The notes under the pieces are model-generated. The model saw nothing but the letters and a program-made list of their open reading frames with translations. It was not told the DNA's origin and did not search any database. A DNA stretch of 54,555 nt, from assembly GCA_947591605.1 (NCBI GenBank), contig CANQDF010000013.1, positions 1-54,555 on the forward strand, in the 5' to 3' direction. The position numbers were made by a program, and so were the translations under genes. This document shows positions 25,236 to 32,862 of the stretch, one piece after another. The DNA comes from an uncultured Clostridia bacterium. Its GTDB lineage: Bacteria > Bacillota > Clostridia > Lachnospirales > CAG-274. The stretch's first letter is position 1. Every line of letters starts with the position of its first letter.

Positions 25236-25826
25236 ATGGATAAAGGACTGCTTATTGTTGTTTCGGGTCCGTCCGGAGCGGGTAAGGGCACCGTGGTAGG
25301 CGAGCTTATAAAAAACAAAGGCTATGCGCTTTCCGTTTCGGCAACGACACGTTCCCCCAGAGAGGGGGAAACGGACGGCGTAAACTATTTTTTTAAGACC
25401 GTAGACGAGTTTAAAAAAATGATTGCCGATAATGATTTTCTTGAATATGCCGAGTTTTGCGGAAATTTCTACGGTACGCCGCTGCCTTATGTAAGGCAGA
25501 TGCTTGACGAGGGAAAAAACGTAATACTTGAAATAGAGGTAAAAGGTGCCTTTCAGGTAAAACGGAGCTTGCCCGAGGCTGTGCTTGTTTTTCTCGCACC
25601 CCCATCCCTCGGTGAGCTGGAAAACAGGCTGAGGGGCAGAGGCACCGAAGCCGAAGAGGTCATACAAAGGCGTATGAAAAGGGCTGCCGAGGAAATGGAG
25701 CTTTTTGCCGAATATGACTACATAGTTGTAAACACCGAGGTTGAAAAGGCGGTAAGCGATATTCGCTCCATTGTTACAGCGGAACGCCTCAAAACCGACA
25801 GAAATAAAAATATCAATTTTAAATAA
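25236..25826 (+). CDS. gmk: guanylate kinase
   Basis: A full-length 196-residue enzyme. The P-loop GPSGAGKGT (residues 11-19) is followed by TTRSPREGETDGVNYFF (GMP-binding region, about 38-54), FLEYAEFCGNFYGTP (about 69-83), and a lid region with Arg residues (RGRGTEAEEVIQRRMKRA). It phosphorylates GMP to GDP with ATP in the cytoplasm, an essential step toward GTP and dGTP. GGAGG (25227-25231) ends 4 nt before the ATG. It is 9 bp after remA and 15 bp before rpoZ, so the genes are almost certainly one transcript. Confidence 0.95.
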   Translation: MDKGLLIVVSGPSGAGKGTVVGELIKNKGYALSVSATTRSPREGETDGVNYFFKTVDEFKKMIADNDFLEYAEFCGNFYGTPLPYVRQMLDEGKNVILEIEVKGAFQVKRSLPEAVLVFLAPPSLGELENRLRGRGTEAEEVIQRRMKRAAEEMELFAEYDYIVVNTEVEKAVSDIRSIVTAERLKTDRNKNINFK

Positions 25827-25841
25827 GGGAGTTGGAATTTT

Positions 25842-26279
25842 ATGCTTAAACCATCATATGCAGAACTTATGGATGTACTTAACGAACATAACGAGGGTGC
25901 CGATGTAAACAGCCGCTACACAATAGTTATTGCGGCAGCAAAGCGAGCAAGGCAGCTTATTGACGGAGATGAGCCTATGGTCGGGGACTATAATGACGGC
26001 AAGCCCGTATCCACGGCTGTAAAGGAGCTGTACGAAAGCAAAATACGCATTGTCGGAGAAGGCGAGGGTACGGTGCTTAACCTGCATAAAAAGCCCGAAA
26101 TTGACGTTAAGGAAGAGCTTGAGGGCATTAAGGAAAATATACAAAGTGATTCGGATCCGTCCGATGAGGAATTTGACAGCATAATTGAGGAGCTTGAGGA
26201 TGATGACCTCGATGCGGAGGATGAGTATCCCGAGGCAGAGGACGAGATAACGGACTTTACCGAGGAGGAAGAAGAGTAA
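25842..26279 (+). CDS. rpoZ: RNA polymerase omega subunit with acidic C-terminal extension
   Basis: The first ~75 residues are a normal omega subunit (NSRYTIVIAAAKRARQLIDGD, about 23-43; a KPVSTAVKELYESKIRI segment, about 52-68), which helps fold and attach the beta-prime subunit. A further ~70 residues follow that are strongly acidic (EELEDDDLDAEDEYPEAEDE and a final EEEEE) and likely disordered. This makes 145 residues against roughly 65-90 in most Firmicutes. GGGAG (25827-25831) precedes the ATG. It sits between gmk and priA as expected. The tail's role is unknown; it is too low in complexity to align. Confidence 0.9.
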   Translation: MLKPSYAELMDVLNEHNEGADVNSRYTIVIAAAKRARQLIDGDEPMVGDYNDGKPVSTAVKELYESKIRIVGEGEGTVLNLHKKPEIDVKEELEGIKENIQSDSDPSDEEFDSIIEELEDDDLDAEDEYPEAEDEITDFTEEEEE

Positions 26280-26319
26280 CAGCCCTCGGATCGGGAGAGC
26301 TTTTACAGAGGTGACGGCA

Positions 26320-28530
26320 TTGAAGTATGCGCTTGTAAGGGTAAATGTACCACATAAAAATGTTGACAAGGATTTTCACTACATTGTGCCCGACAGATTG
26401 TCGGACAGCCTCAGCACGGGTATGAGGGTATATGTGCCGTTTGGCAGCGGCAACAGGCGTACCGAGGGCTATATACTCGGCTTTTCGGATAAAAGCGAGG
26501 TTGAGGATGACAGGCTTAAGGAGATACTGGATATACACGAGCAGTACAGTGTATTAAGCAGCGAGCGTATACAGCTTGCCTCGTGGATGAGCCGCAAGTA
26601 TTATTCCACCTTTAACGAATGTCTGCATTGCATAGCACCTAAAGCTGTAAAAACCAAAACCTTCAGGTGCCTGAGCATTGACCGTGACAACCCCGATATT
26701 GATGAGCTTATTGCTGCGGTGCATAAAAGGGCAGGCAAGCAGAGCATGGTGCTGGAGCTTTTTCACGGTGATGCGCAGATACCGCAAAGTCACATCAAAA
26801 GTATATTGGATATTGATTCTTCACCCATTAATGCCCTTGTAAAAAAGGGCATTTTAAAGGTAAGCGAGCACAGACAGTACAGAGGCAATTACAGCAGGTC
26901 TGTACGGCTTGAAGACGAAAAACCCACTCTTACCGCCGAGCAGCGCTCTGTGCTTGATATAATTTATAAGGAGAAACGGCCTGTGCTTCTGCACGGTGTT
27001 ACGGGCAGCGGCAAGACCGAGGTATATCTTAGGCTGATAGAAGATACGCTTAATAAGGGCAAACAGGCTATAGTGCTTGTGCCCGAAATATCGCTCACAC
27101 CGCAGACGGTCGACAGGTTTGTTTCCCGCTTCGGCGAGAGGGTAGCGCTGACCCATTCCCGTATGTCCGACGGTGAAAGATACGACCAGTGGACAAGGGC
27201 GGCAAGGGGAGATGTTGACATTATGATAGGCCCCCGTTCCGCTGTGTTTACCCCGTTTGAAAGGCTGGGCATCATAATAATAGACGAGGAACACGAGTCC
27301 AGCTACAAGGCGGAGCAGTCGCCAAGGTATGACGCAAGGGAAACCGCTCTTAAGCTTGCCGAACTGTACGGCGCAAGGGTTGTAATGGGCAGTGCCACGC
27401 CGTCCGTAGTCAGCTATTATAAAACGGTTACGGGGGAATATGCGCTTGCCTGTATGAATAACAGGGTAAATATGAAGATGCCTTCGATAAAGGTATGCGA
27501 TATGCGTTCCGAGCTTGCAAAAGGCAATTATTCGGTCTTTTCTTCTGACCTTAAATCAGCCCTTGCGGAAAATCTGCAAAACGGCAGGCAAAGCATACTG
27601 TTTCTTAACCGCAGAGGTTATTCTACCTTTGTTTCGTGCAGGAACTGCGGATATGTTATGACGTGCAGCAGGTGCAGTGTAAACTATACATACCATAAGG
27701 GCGATTCGGGACTGATATGCCATTACTGCGGCAGCAGGATACCCATACCGCAAAGATGTCCCGAGTGCGGCTCACCGCACATAAAGTATTTCGGCACGGG
27801 TACGGAAAAGATAGAGCAGGAGGTGCTCAGGCTTTTTCCGTCCGCAAGGGTACTGCGCATGGATAGGGATACCACCGAAAGAAAGAACAGCCATGCCGAT
27901 ATTTTGGATAAATTCCGCAGCGGCAAGGCAGATATACTTATAGGTACCCAGATGATCGCAAAGGGACTGGATTTTCCTGCGGTAACGCTTGTAGGCGTGT
28001 TAGCGGCGGATCTTTCCCTTAATATGAACGATTACCGCTCCGGTGAGGTCACCTACAGTCTGCTCACACAGGTTTCCGGCCGTGCAGGCAGGGCAGACGA
28101 GGCGGGCAGGGTGTACATACAGACGTATAATCCGCAGCATTACAGCATAGTATATGCCCAAAACGGAGATTATCTCTCATATTTCAACGAGGAGCTCTCC
28201 TTTAGGCGTATAATGGGTTATCCGCCGTTTTCAAACATATTTTATGTGCTTATTACTTCGGATAACAACGATAAGGCGTTAAATGCCGCAAACACCCTTG
28301 CAGAGATTTTTGCAAGATACAATAAAAATTATATGTTTGAAAGGCTTGGCCCGGCGCCTGCGGTCATATCCAAAATAAACAATAAATACAGATACAGGAT
28401 AATAATAAAATGCAGTGACGAAGATAAAATAAAAGCGTATGTGCTTTACTGCCTGGATAAATTCAACACCCTTAAGGGCTTTGGCGATGTGAGCATAAGC
28501 ATTGCGCTTAACCCAAATTACGCTGTTTAG
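26320..28530 (+). CDS. priA: primosomal protein N' (replication restart helicase)
   Basis: A 736-residue PriA. The N-terminal 3'-DNA-binding domain starts YALVRVNVPHKNVDKDFHYIVP. The helicase core follows: Walker A GVTGSGKTEVYL (about 225-236), DEEH box (about 320), SATPS, and motif V-VI (TQMIAKGLDFPAV, then QVSGRAGRA). The two-zinc insert lies between motifs III and V (CRNCGYVMTCSRCS, then CHYCGSRIPIPQRCPECGS). PriA recognises stalled forks and D-loops and reloads the replicative helicase. The start is set at TTG 26320, 6 nt after GAGGTGA, because it gives the usual MKYA-type N-terminus; the in-frame GTG at 26311 lies inside that ribosome site. It ends in TAG, 9 bp before def. Confidence 0.93.
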   Translation: MKYALVRVNVPHKNVDKDFHYIVPDRLSDSLSTGMRVYVPFGSGNRRTEGYILGFSDKSEVEDDRLKEILDIHEQYSVLSSERIQLASWMSRKYYSTFNECLHCIAPKAVKTKTFRCLSIDRDNPDIDELIAAVHKRAGKQSMVLELFHGDAQIPQSHIKSILDIDSSPINALVKKGILKVSEHRQYRGNYSRSVRLEDEKPTLTAEQRSVLDIIYKEKRPVLLHGVTGSGKTEVYLRLIEDTLNKGKQAIVLVPEISLTPQTVDRFVSRFGERVALTHSRMSDGERYDQWTRAARGDVDIMIGPRSAVFTPFERLGIIIIDEEHESSYKAEQSPRYDARETALKLAELYGARVVMGSATPSVVSYYKTVTGEYALACMNNRVNMKMPSIKVCDMRSELAKGNYSVFSSDLKSALAENLQNGRQSILFLNRRGYSTFVSCRNCGYVMTCSRCSVNYTYHKGDSGLICHYCGSRIPIPQRCPECGSPHIKYFGTGTEKIEQEVLRLFPSARVLRMDRDTTERKNSHADILDKFRSGKADILIGTQMIAKGLDFPAVTLVGVLAADLSLNMNDYRSGEVTYSLLTQVSGRAGRADEAGRVYIQTYNPQHYSIVYAQNGDYLSYFNEELSFRRIMGYPPFSNIFYVLITSDNNDKALNAANTLAEIFARYNKNYMFERLGPAPAVISKINNKYRYRIIIKCSDEDKIKAYVLYCLDKFNTLKGFGDVSISIALNPNYAV

Positions 28531-28539
28531 GAGGAAATT

Positions 28540-29037
28540 ATGGCAACAAGAATAATAAGGACATCGGAGGATGAGATCCTGAGAAAAAAATGTAAGCCCG
28601 TAGGAGAGATAAACCAAAGGATACTGACCCTGCTGGATGATATGGCCGAAACTATGTATGCAGCAAACGGTGTGGGTCTTGCGGCCCCACAGGTGGGTAT
28701 GCTGCGCCGTATTGCGGTTATTGATGCGGGCAGCGGTCTTATTGAGCTTATTAACCCCGTAATTTTGGAGAAGAGCGGTGAGCAGTGCGGCAATGAGGGC
28801 TGCCTCAGTGTACCAAACAAGCAGGGCAGGGTAACAAGACCCCAGCATATAAGGGTCGAGGCTCTTGACAGAGAAGGCGACAAGTTTATTATGGAGGCGG
28901 ACGGTCTGCTTGCAAGGGCGTTTTGCCATGAAATAGACCATCTTGACGGCATACTCTATACTGACCTTGTAGAGGGTGAGCTTGAGGATGTGGAATTTGA
29001 CGATCCCGAAGATGACGAAGAGAATGCGGAGGAGTGA
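28540..29037 (+). CDS. def: peptide deformylase
   Basis: A 165-residue enzyme with all three catalytic motifs: GVGLAAPQVG (about 45-54), EGCLSVP with the metal-ligand Cys (about 87-93), and HEIDHLDG (about 130-137) supplying two His ligands and the catalytic Glu. It removes the formyl group from the N-terminal Met of new proteins. The short acidic end (DDPEDDEENAEE) is an extension beyond the core fold. GGAGG is 4 nt before the ATG. It is 9 bp after priA and 5 bp before fmt, the enzyme that adds the formyl group to initiator tRNA, so the pair is co-expressed. Confidence 0.95.
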   Translation: MATRIIRTSEDEILRKKCKPVGEINQRILTLLDDMAETMYAANGVGLAAPQVGMLRRIAVIDAGSGLIELINPVILEKSGEQCGNEGCLSVPNKQGRVTRPQHIRVEALDREGDKFIMEADGLLARAFCHEIDHLDGILYTDLVEGELEDVEFDDPEDDEENAEE

Positions 29038-29042
29038 GCTGA

Positions 29043-29972
29043 ATGAAGGCAGTTTATATGGGTACTCCCGATTTTGCCGTGCCTGCGCTTAAGGCTCTTA
29101 TACAAAAGCATGAGGTCACGGCGGTTATAAGTCAGCCCGACAGACCAAAGGGCAGAGGCAAGCATCTTGTGCCTACCCCTGTAAAGGAGGAGGCGTTAAA
29201 GCACAATATACCCGTTTATCAGCCGGAAAAAATAAGCTCTCCCGAGGCTGTTGAGCTTGTATGCTCTCTTGATGCGGATATATTTGTGGTTGCCGCCTAC
29301 GGGCAAAAGCTCCCAAAGGCAATACTGGATAAGCCCAAATACGGTTGTATTAATATACACGGCTCGCTGCTGCCCGAATACAGGGGAGCGGCGCCTATAC
29401 AGTGGTCGGTGATAGACGGTAAGGAAAAAACCGGTGTTACAATAATGTATATGGCAGAGGGCATAGACTGCGGCGATATGATATTGAAGAGGGAAATACC
29501 TATACTGCCCGAAGATACCTACGGTACCCTTTACGATAAAATAAGCGGGCTCGGAGCGGAGGCTGTGCTTGAGGCAATTGATATGATAGAGGCAGGTAGC
29601 GTAAATGCACAAAGGCAGGATGATGCTTTTGCCACATACGCAAAGAAAATAACAAAGGAAATGGGTCATATAGACTGGAGCAGAAAAACCGTGGATATAA
29701 TAAACCAAATAAGGGGTTTTGATCCAATGCCGGGGGCTTATGCCGTGTATGAGGGTGAAGTTATCAAAATATGGAGTGCCGAGGCATACGATACCGAATA
29801 TGACGGTGTGCCGGGTGAAATAATAGATACAAACCCAAAAAAGGGCTTTGCCGTAAAGACAGGAGACGGCGCTCTGATTGTTAAGCAAATGCAGGCAAAG
29901 GGCGGCAAAAAAATGCTTTCTGCCGACTATATGCGAGGTCATATTATAAAAAAAGGAATAATTTTGTCGTGA
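29043..29972 (+). CDS. fmt: methionyl-tRNA formyltransferase
   Basis: A 309-residue enzyme of normal length. The N-terminal Rossmann domain starts YMGTPDFAVPALKAL and includes the 10-formyl-THF site HGSLLPEYRGAAPIQW (about 107-122; catalytic Asn/His/Asp set with NIHGSLLP). The C-terminal OB domain includes RGFDPMPGAYA (about 225-235) and binds the tRNA. It formylates initiator methionyl-tRNA in the cytoplasm. GGAG precedes the ATG by 8 nt or so. It is last in the tightly packed run from yicC. Confidence 0.95.
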   Translation: MKAVYMGTPDFAVPALKALIQKHEVTAVISQPDRPKGRGKHLVPTPVKEEALKHNIPVYQPEKISSPEAVELVCSLDADIFVVAAYGQKLPKAILDKPKYGCINIHGSLLPEYRGAAPIQWSVIDGKEKTGVTIMYMAEGIDCGDMILKREIPILPEDTYGTLYDKISGLGAEAVLEAIDMIEAGSVNAQRQDDAFATYAKKITKEMGHIDWSRKTVDIINQIRGFDPMPGAYAVYEGEVIKIWSAEAYDTEYDGVPGEIIDTNPKKGFAVKTGDGALIVKQMQAKGGKKMLSADYMRGHIIKKGIILS

Positions 29973-30055
29973 CCGATAAACAAAAGCCGTAAATTATCGT
30001 ATAATCGGATAAAGACAACGGTAAGCAATTATTTTTAAACATTGGAGGTGTTTAT

Positions 30056-30766
30056 ATGGATACTTATTTTATGCAGGTTATCTTATATTATCTTTTTATA
30101 GCTGTGGCGATCTATTCTATATATGCCCAGTACAAGGTAAGCTCAACCTTTAACAAATACTCAAAAACGGCTAATGCCAAGGGATACACGGGCGCAGATG
30201 TTGCAAGGCTGCTGCTTGAGCAGTCGGGCATACACGATGTACAGGTGGAGCCTATAAGGGGCAGCCTTACCGACCATTATGACCCTGCAAGCAAGGTGCT
30301 TAGGCTGTCGGAGAGTGTTTACGGTTCGGCAAGCGTTGCTGCGCTGGGCGTAGCCGCACATGAAACGGGTCATGCCGTACAGCACCATGTGGGATATGCT
30401 CCGCTCAGCATGCGTACAAGCATATTCCCTGTAGTAAGCTTCAGCAGCAAGCTGGCAATGCCTCTTATAATTATAGGCATTTTGCTGAGCTGTTTTACCA
30501 ACAGTCTGCTTGTTGCAGAGGTAGGCGTGTTTCTGTTTGCCTTTGTTGTGCTTTTTCAGATAGTTACACTGCCTGTTGAGTTCAACGCATCATCAAGGGC
30601 ATTAAGAATGCTGAAGGACAACAACTTTCTTACAACCGATGAGATGGGTCCTGCAAAGCGTGTGCTGAAGGCTGCTGCAATGACATATGTGGCTGCCGCT
30701 GCTGCCTCTATAATACAGCTGCTCAGGCTGGCACTTATAGTTTTTGGCGGCAGAAGACGTGACTGA
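30056..30766 (+). CDS. membrane zinc metallopeptidase (YugP-like)
   Basis: A 236-residue membrane protease of the YugP-like neutral zinc peptidase family. It has an N-terminal helix (about 5-24), a zinc-binding AAHETGHAVQH motif (HExxH, about 102-112), two central helices (about 132-150 and 157-180), and a C-terminal helix after a VKFNAS-like conserved block (PVEFNASSRALRMLKDNNFL, about 178-197). The full family length and motif order are seen. Physiological substrates of this family are not known. The gene commonly follows fmt in Clostridia. It has its own GGAGG site and an upstream TATAAT (30000-30005) without a clear -35. A strong terminator follows. Confidence 0.88.
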   Translation: MDTYFMQVILYYLFIAVAIYSIYAQYKVSSTFNKYSKTANAKGYTGADVARLLLEQSGIHDVQVEPIRGSLTDHYDPASKVLRLSESVYGSASVAALGVAAHETGHAVQHHVGYAPLSMRTSIFPVVSFSSKLAMPLIIIGILLSCFTNSLLVAEVGVFLFAFVVLFQIVTLPVEFNASSRALRMLKDNNFLTTDEMGPAKRVLKAAAMTYVAAAAASIIQLLRLALIVFGGRRRD

Positions 30767-30795
30767 AGCTATACCCCTTGTATACTATAATATAA

Positions 30796-30846
30796 CACCC
30801 CGGAATGTGCTGCGGTTTAAGCAAGGCAACTCCGGGGTGCTTTTTT
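30796..30846 (+). terminator. terminator of the housekeeping cluster
   Basis: CACCCCGGA (30796-30804) pairs perfectly with TCCGGGGTG (30831-30839), followed by six T (30841-30846). Confidence 0.88.
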
Positions 30847-30938
30847 GTTTATAAATTTTTTTAATATCCGACTTTTTTGTCCTATATATCGTCTAATATA
30901 TGTAAAGGCCTTTACAAAATACGAAAGGAGGGTGAAGC

Positions 30939-31409
30939 TTGCGGGAACTGTTCGAGCAGAAATATAAGGAGAACGAAAAAGCTTTGTTTCTGGTGGCTGT
31001 ATGCTACCTGCACAATACGGAGGATGCAAAGGACTGTATGCAGGATGCGGCTCTGGCGGCATTTAAGTCCTTTGACAGGCTAAAAAACAAGGCTTATTTT
31101 AAAACATGGTTTACACGTATCGTTATAAACAAGTGCAAGGATCACATTAAAAAGCAAAAGTTTACCGAGTACCTTACGGATGACCTGAATGTATTTTACA
31201 ATATGCCGGTATCCGATATGGAGATAGTGGATGCGGTATGCAGGTTAAAAAAGGGCTCGGCTTTGTACATAGCCCTGCGCTTTTACAACGATATGACCTA
31301 CGCAGAGGCGGCAAGAGCGCTTAAACAACCCGTATCCACCGTAAAATACAGGACGGGCAGGGCTCTTGCAGAGCTAAAAAATATTTTGGAAGGAGATGCC
31401 GACAGATGA
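30939..31409 (+). CDS. ECF-type RNA polymerase sigma factor
   Basis: A 156-residue sigma factor. Region 2 (about 5-70) has FLVAVCYLHNTEDAKDCMQDAALAAFKSFDRL and KTWFTRIVINKCKDHIK. Region 4 (about 98-150) has LYIALRFYNDMTYAEAARALKQPVSTVKYRTGRALAELK with the helix-turn-helix. Initiation is at TTG 30939 (reading MREL), 5 nt after GGAGGGTG (30928-30935); no ATG is available. The anti-sigma gene overlaps its stop by 4 bp (ATGA), so the two are translationally coupled. The sequence before it (TTTTTTGTCC ... CGTCTAAT) may be an ECF-type self-promoter, but this is a guess. Confidence 0.85.
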   Translation: MRELFEQKYKENEKALFLVAVCYLHNTEDAKDCMQDAALAAFKSFDRLKNKAYFKTWFTRIVINKCKDHIKKQKFTEYLTDDLNVFYNMPVSDMEIVDAVCRLKKGSALYIALRFYNDMTYAEAARALKQPVSTVKYRTGRALAELKNILEGDADR

Positions 31410-32272
31410 ATAATACCGAGCTGGAAAGTATGCTTCGCAGACATGCCGAAGCAGCAAGAAGCCTTGTCGCACTGCCCTTTGATATTGAAAGTGAGGAGTT
31501 AAATATGTCTTATAAAAAATCAACCTTGGCAAGAACAATGCTTCTTATTGCGGCAATTATATGTGTGTTTGGCACAACTGCATTTGCCGCATACAGATAC
31601 TTGTCCGCAAAACAGATCGCAGACGAATTTGGCGACCACGCTCTTGCGGAATGTTTTGAGATGGCGGGCGCCGTGTCCGAAACCGCTGCCGACGGAAATT
31701 ACAAGGCAGCACTGTTGGGAGCTGTATCGGGCGAAAAGCTAAGTGCTCTTAAGACGGAAGTAACGGAGAGTATATATCCCGACAGAACCTATGCCGTTGT
31801 TGCCGTGGAGAGAACAGACGGCAGCGCAATGACCTATGATGACAACATATGTGTTACGCCGCTTATACAGGGATATAAACCGTGGGAGCTTAATATTGTC
31901 ACAATGAGGGGCAATTATACGGAAAGTATAATAGACGGAGTGCTTTACAGACTGATCGAGTGCGACAATATTGAATATTTTGCGGACAAAAAGGTGTATA
32001 TGGCTGTAACAGACAGTACATTTATAAGCAATGCACAGTTTACATACGATGAATCCACGGGCGAAATAGCGGAAAAGGATGGCGACGGAACAAGCATACT
32101 CTTTGAGCTTAAATTGGATAAGTCAAAGGCAGACCCTAAAAAGGCGGAGGAATATTTATCATCGCTGGGCTGTCGGGCTGATGAGGATGTTGAGTTATCC
32201 GAGAATGAAACCGAATATGGCGAATATGAGCTTGAAAAGCCTGTATTGCTGCCTGTTGATGATGACAGGTAA
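31406..32272 (+). CDS. membrane anti-sigma factor (DUF4179-like)
   Basis: A 288-residue single-pass membrane protein: an N-terminal cytoplasmic part of about 41 residues, one helix (about 42-61; TMLLIAAIICVFGTTAFAAY), and an external domain of about 225 residues resembling DUF4179-type anti-sigma factors. It overlaps the upstream ECF sigma gene by ATGA, the standard arrangement for a cognate pair. The external domain has no recognisable enzyme motif and ends in an acidic stretch (ADEDVELSENETEYGEYELE). The signal it senses is unknown. A strong terminator at 32382-32420 closes the pair. Confidence 0.72.
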   Translation: MNNTELESMLRRHAEAARSLVALPFDIESEELNMSYKKSTLARTMLLIAAIICVFGTTAFAAYRYLSAKQIADEFGDHALAECFEMAGAVSETAADGNYKAALLGAVSGEKLSALKTEVTESIYPDRTYAVVAVERTDGSAMTYDDNICVTPLIQGYKPWELNIVTMRGNYTESIIDGVLYRLIECDNIEYFADKKVYMAVTDSTFISNAQFTYDESTGEIAEKDGDGTSILFELKLDKSKADPKKAEEYLSSLGCRADEDVELSENETEYGEYELEKPVLLPVDDDR

Positions 32273-32381
32273 CCGAGCCGAGCGGAACAGCGGATGTATT
32301 TGACCTTTATGTAAATTTACCGCTGCTAGATAATGTATATGAATAATTGATTTAAAGGGACTCTTTTGTTTTGATATGAAG

Positions 32382-32420
32382 AATCCGGAGATCGGACTAT
32401 ATCCGACTCCGGATTTTTTT
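32382..32420 (+). terminator. terminator of the second sigma/anti-sigma pair
   Basis: AATCCGGAG-A-TCGGA pairs with TCCGA-CTCCGGATT around a short CTATA loop, followed by seven T. Confidence 0.88.
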
Positions 32421-32450
32421 GCCTAATATAGACCTTTTAATTATAGATAT

Positions 32451-32489
32451 TTGTACTCCTCGTACACCAAGGAACTAACAAGGGTACCT
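32451..32489 (-). repeat. dispersed short repeat, copy 2
   Basis: The reverse complement matches 2164-2202 at about 31 of 38 positions. This copy also has a small palindrome (AACAAGGTACCCTTGTT). It lies between the second sigma-pair terminator and the cotJC fragment. Confidence 0.55.
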
Positions 32490-32558
32490 TGTTCGCAAAC
32501 CGGGAAACATTAACTTGCAGCAGGGCCTTGTTTTTTACTATAAATCAATTAATAAGAT

Positions 32559-32834
32559 TTATTGCTCCTGTGCCCGGTTTGTATTGCGGCATTTACAGCA
32601 TTCCTTTTTGGGGCATTCCTTGTCCCCGCTGTTCATGACATCGGGTTTGCCGATTATAAACTGGTTTTGTGATGCCATATAGTCCTTTACTATGCGCAGT
32701 GCTTCGCCAAAACGCTGAAAATGCACTATCTCTCTTTCACGCAAAAAACGCAGAGGCTCTATAACATCGGGGTCATCCGTCATATTAAGCAGATATTCGT
32801 ATGTGCTCCTTGCCTTCTGTTCTGCTGCAAGTGG
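32559..32834 (-). pseudogene. cotJC: cotJC, C-terminal fragment cut by a mobile element
   Basis: The minus-strand frame reads AAEQKARSTYEYLLN, then MTDDPDVIEPLRFL, then REREIVHFQRFGEAL, then a Cys-rich end (CPKKECCKCRN). This matches the last third of CotJC, a manganese-catalase-like inner spore-coat protein with IAAEEKARATYQWL and RFLREREIVH in B. subtilis. Upstream of AAEQK the frame passes into unrelated DNA and ends at TAG (32883-32885), inside the 3' end of the recombinase gene. The missing ~110 residues carry the first metal ligands, so the fragment cannot be active alone. The break falls at about 32,832-32,837, before the conserved L-AAEQK. A short product from ATG 32783 is possible but has no ribosome site. 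Confidence 0.85.
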
Positions 32835-32845
32835 GTTGGGGCAAC
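32829..32845. other. left boundary / attachment junction of the mobile element
   Basis: CotJC homology stops here and element DNA begins, 18 bp or more before the recombinase stop codon (32863). A serine recombinase directly abutting a split gene is the normal layout of an integration site. The local minus-strand sequence is TGCCCCAACCCACTTGCAGC; the crossover dinucleotide cannot be fixed without the other end. Confidence 0.65.
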
Positions 32846-32862
32846 ATTTTCGGTTTGCCGTT

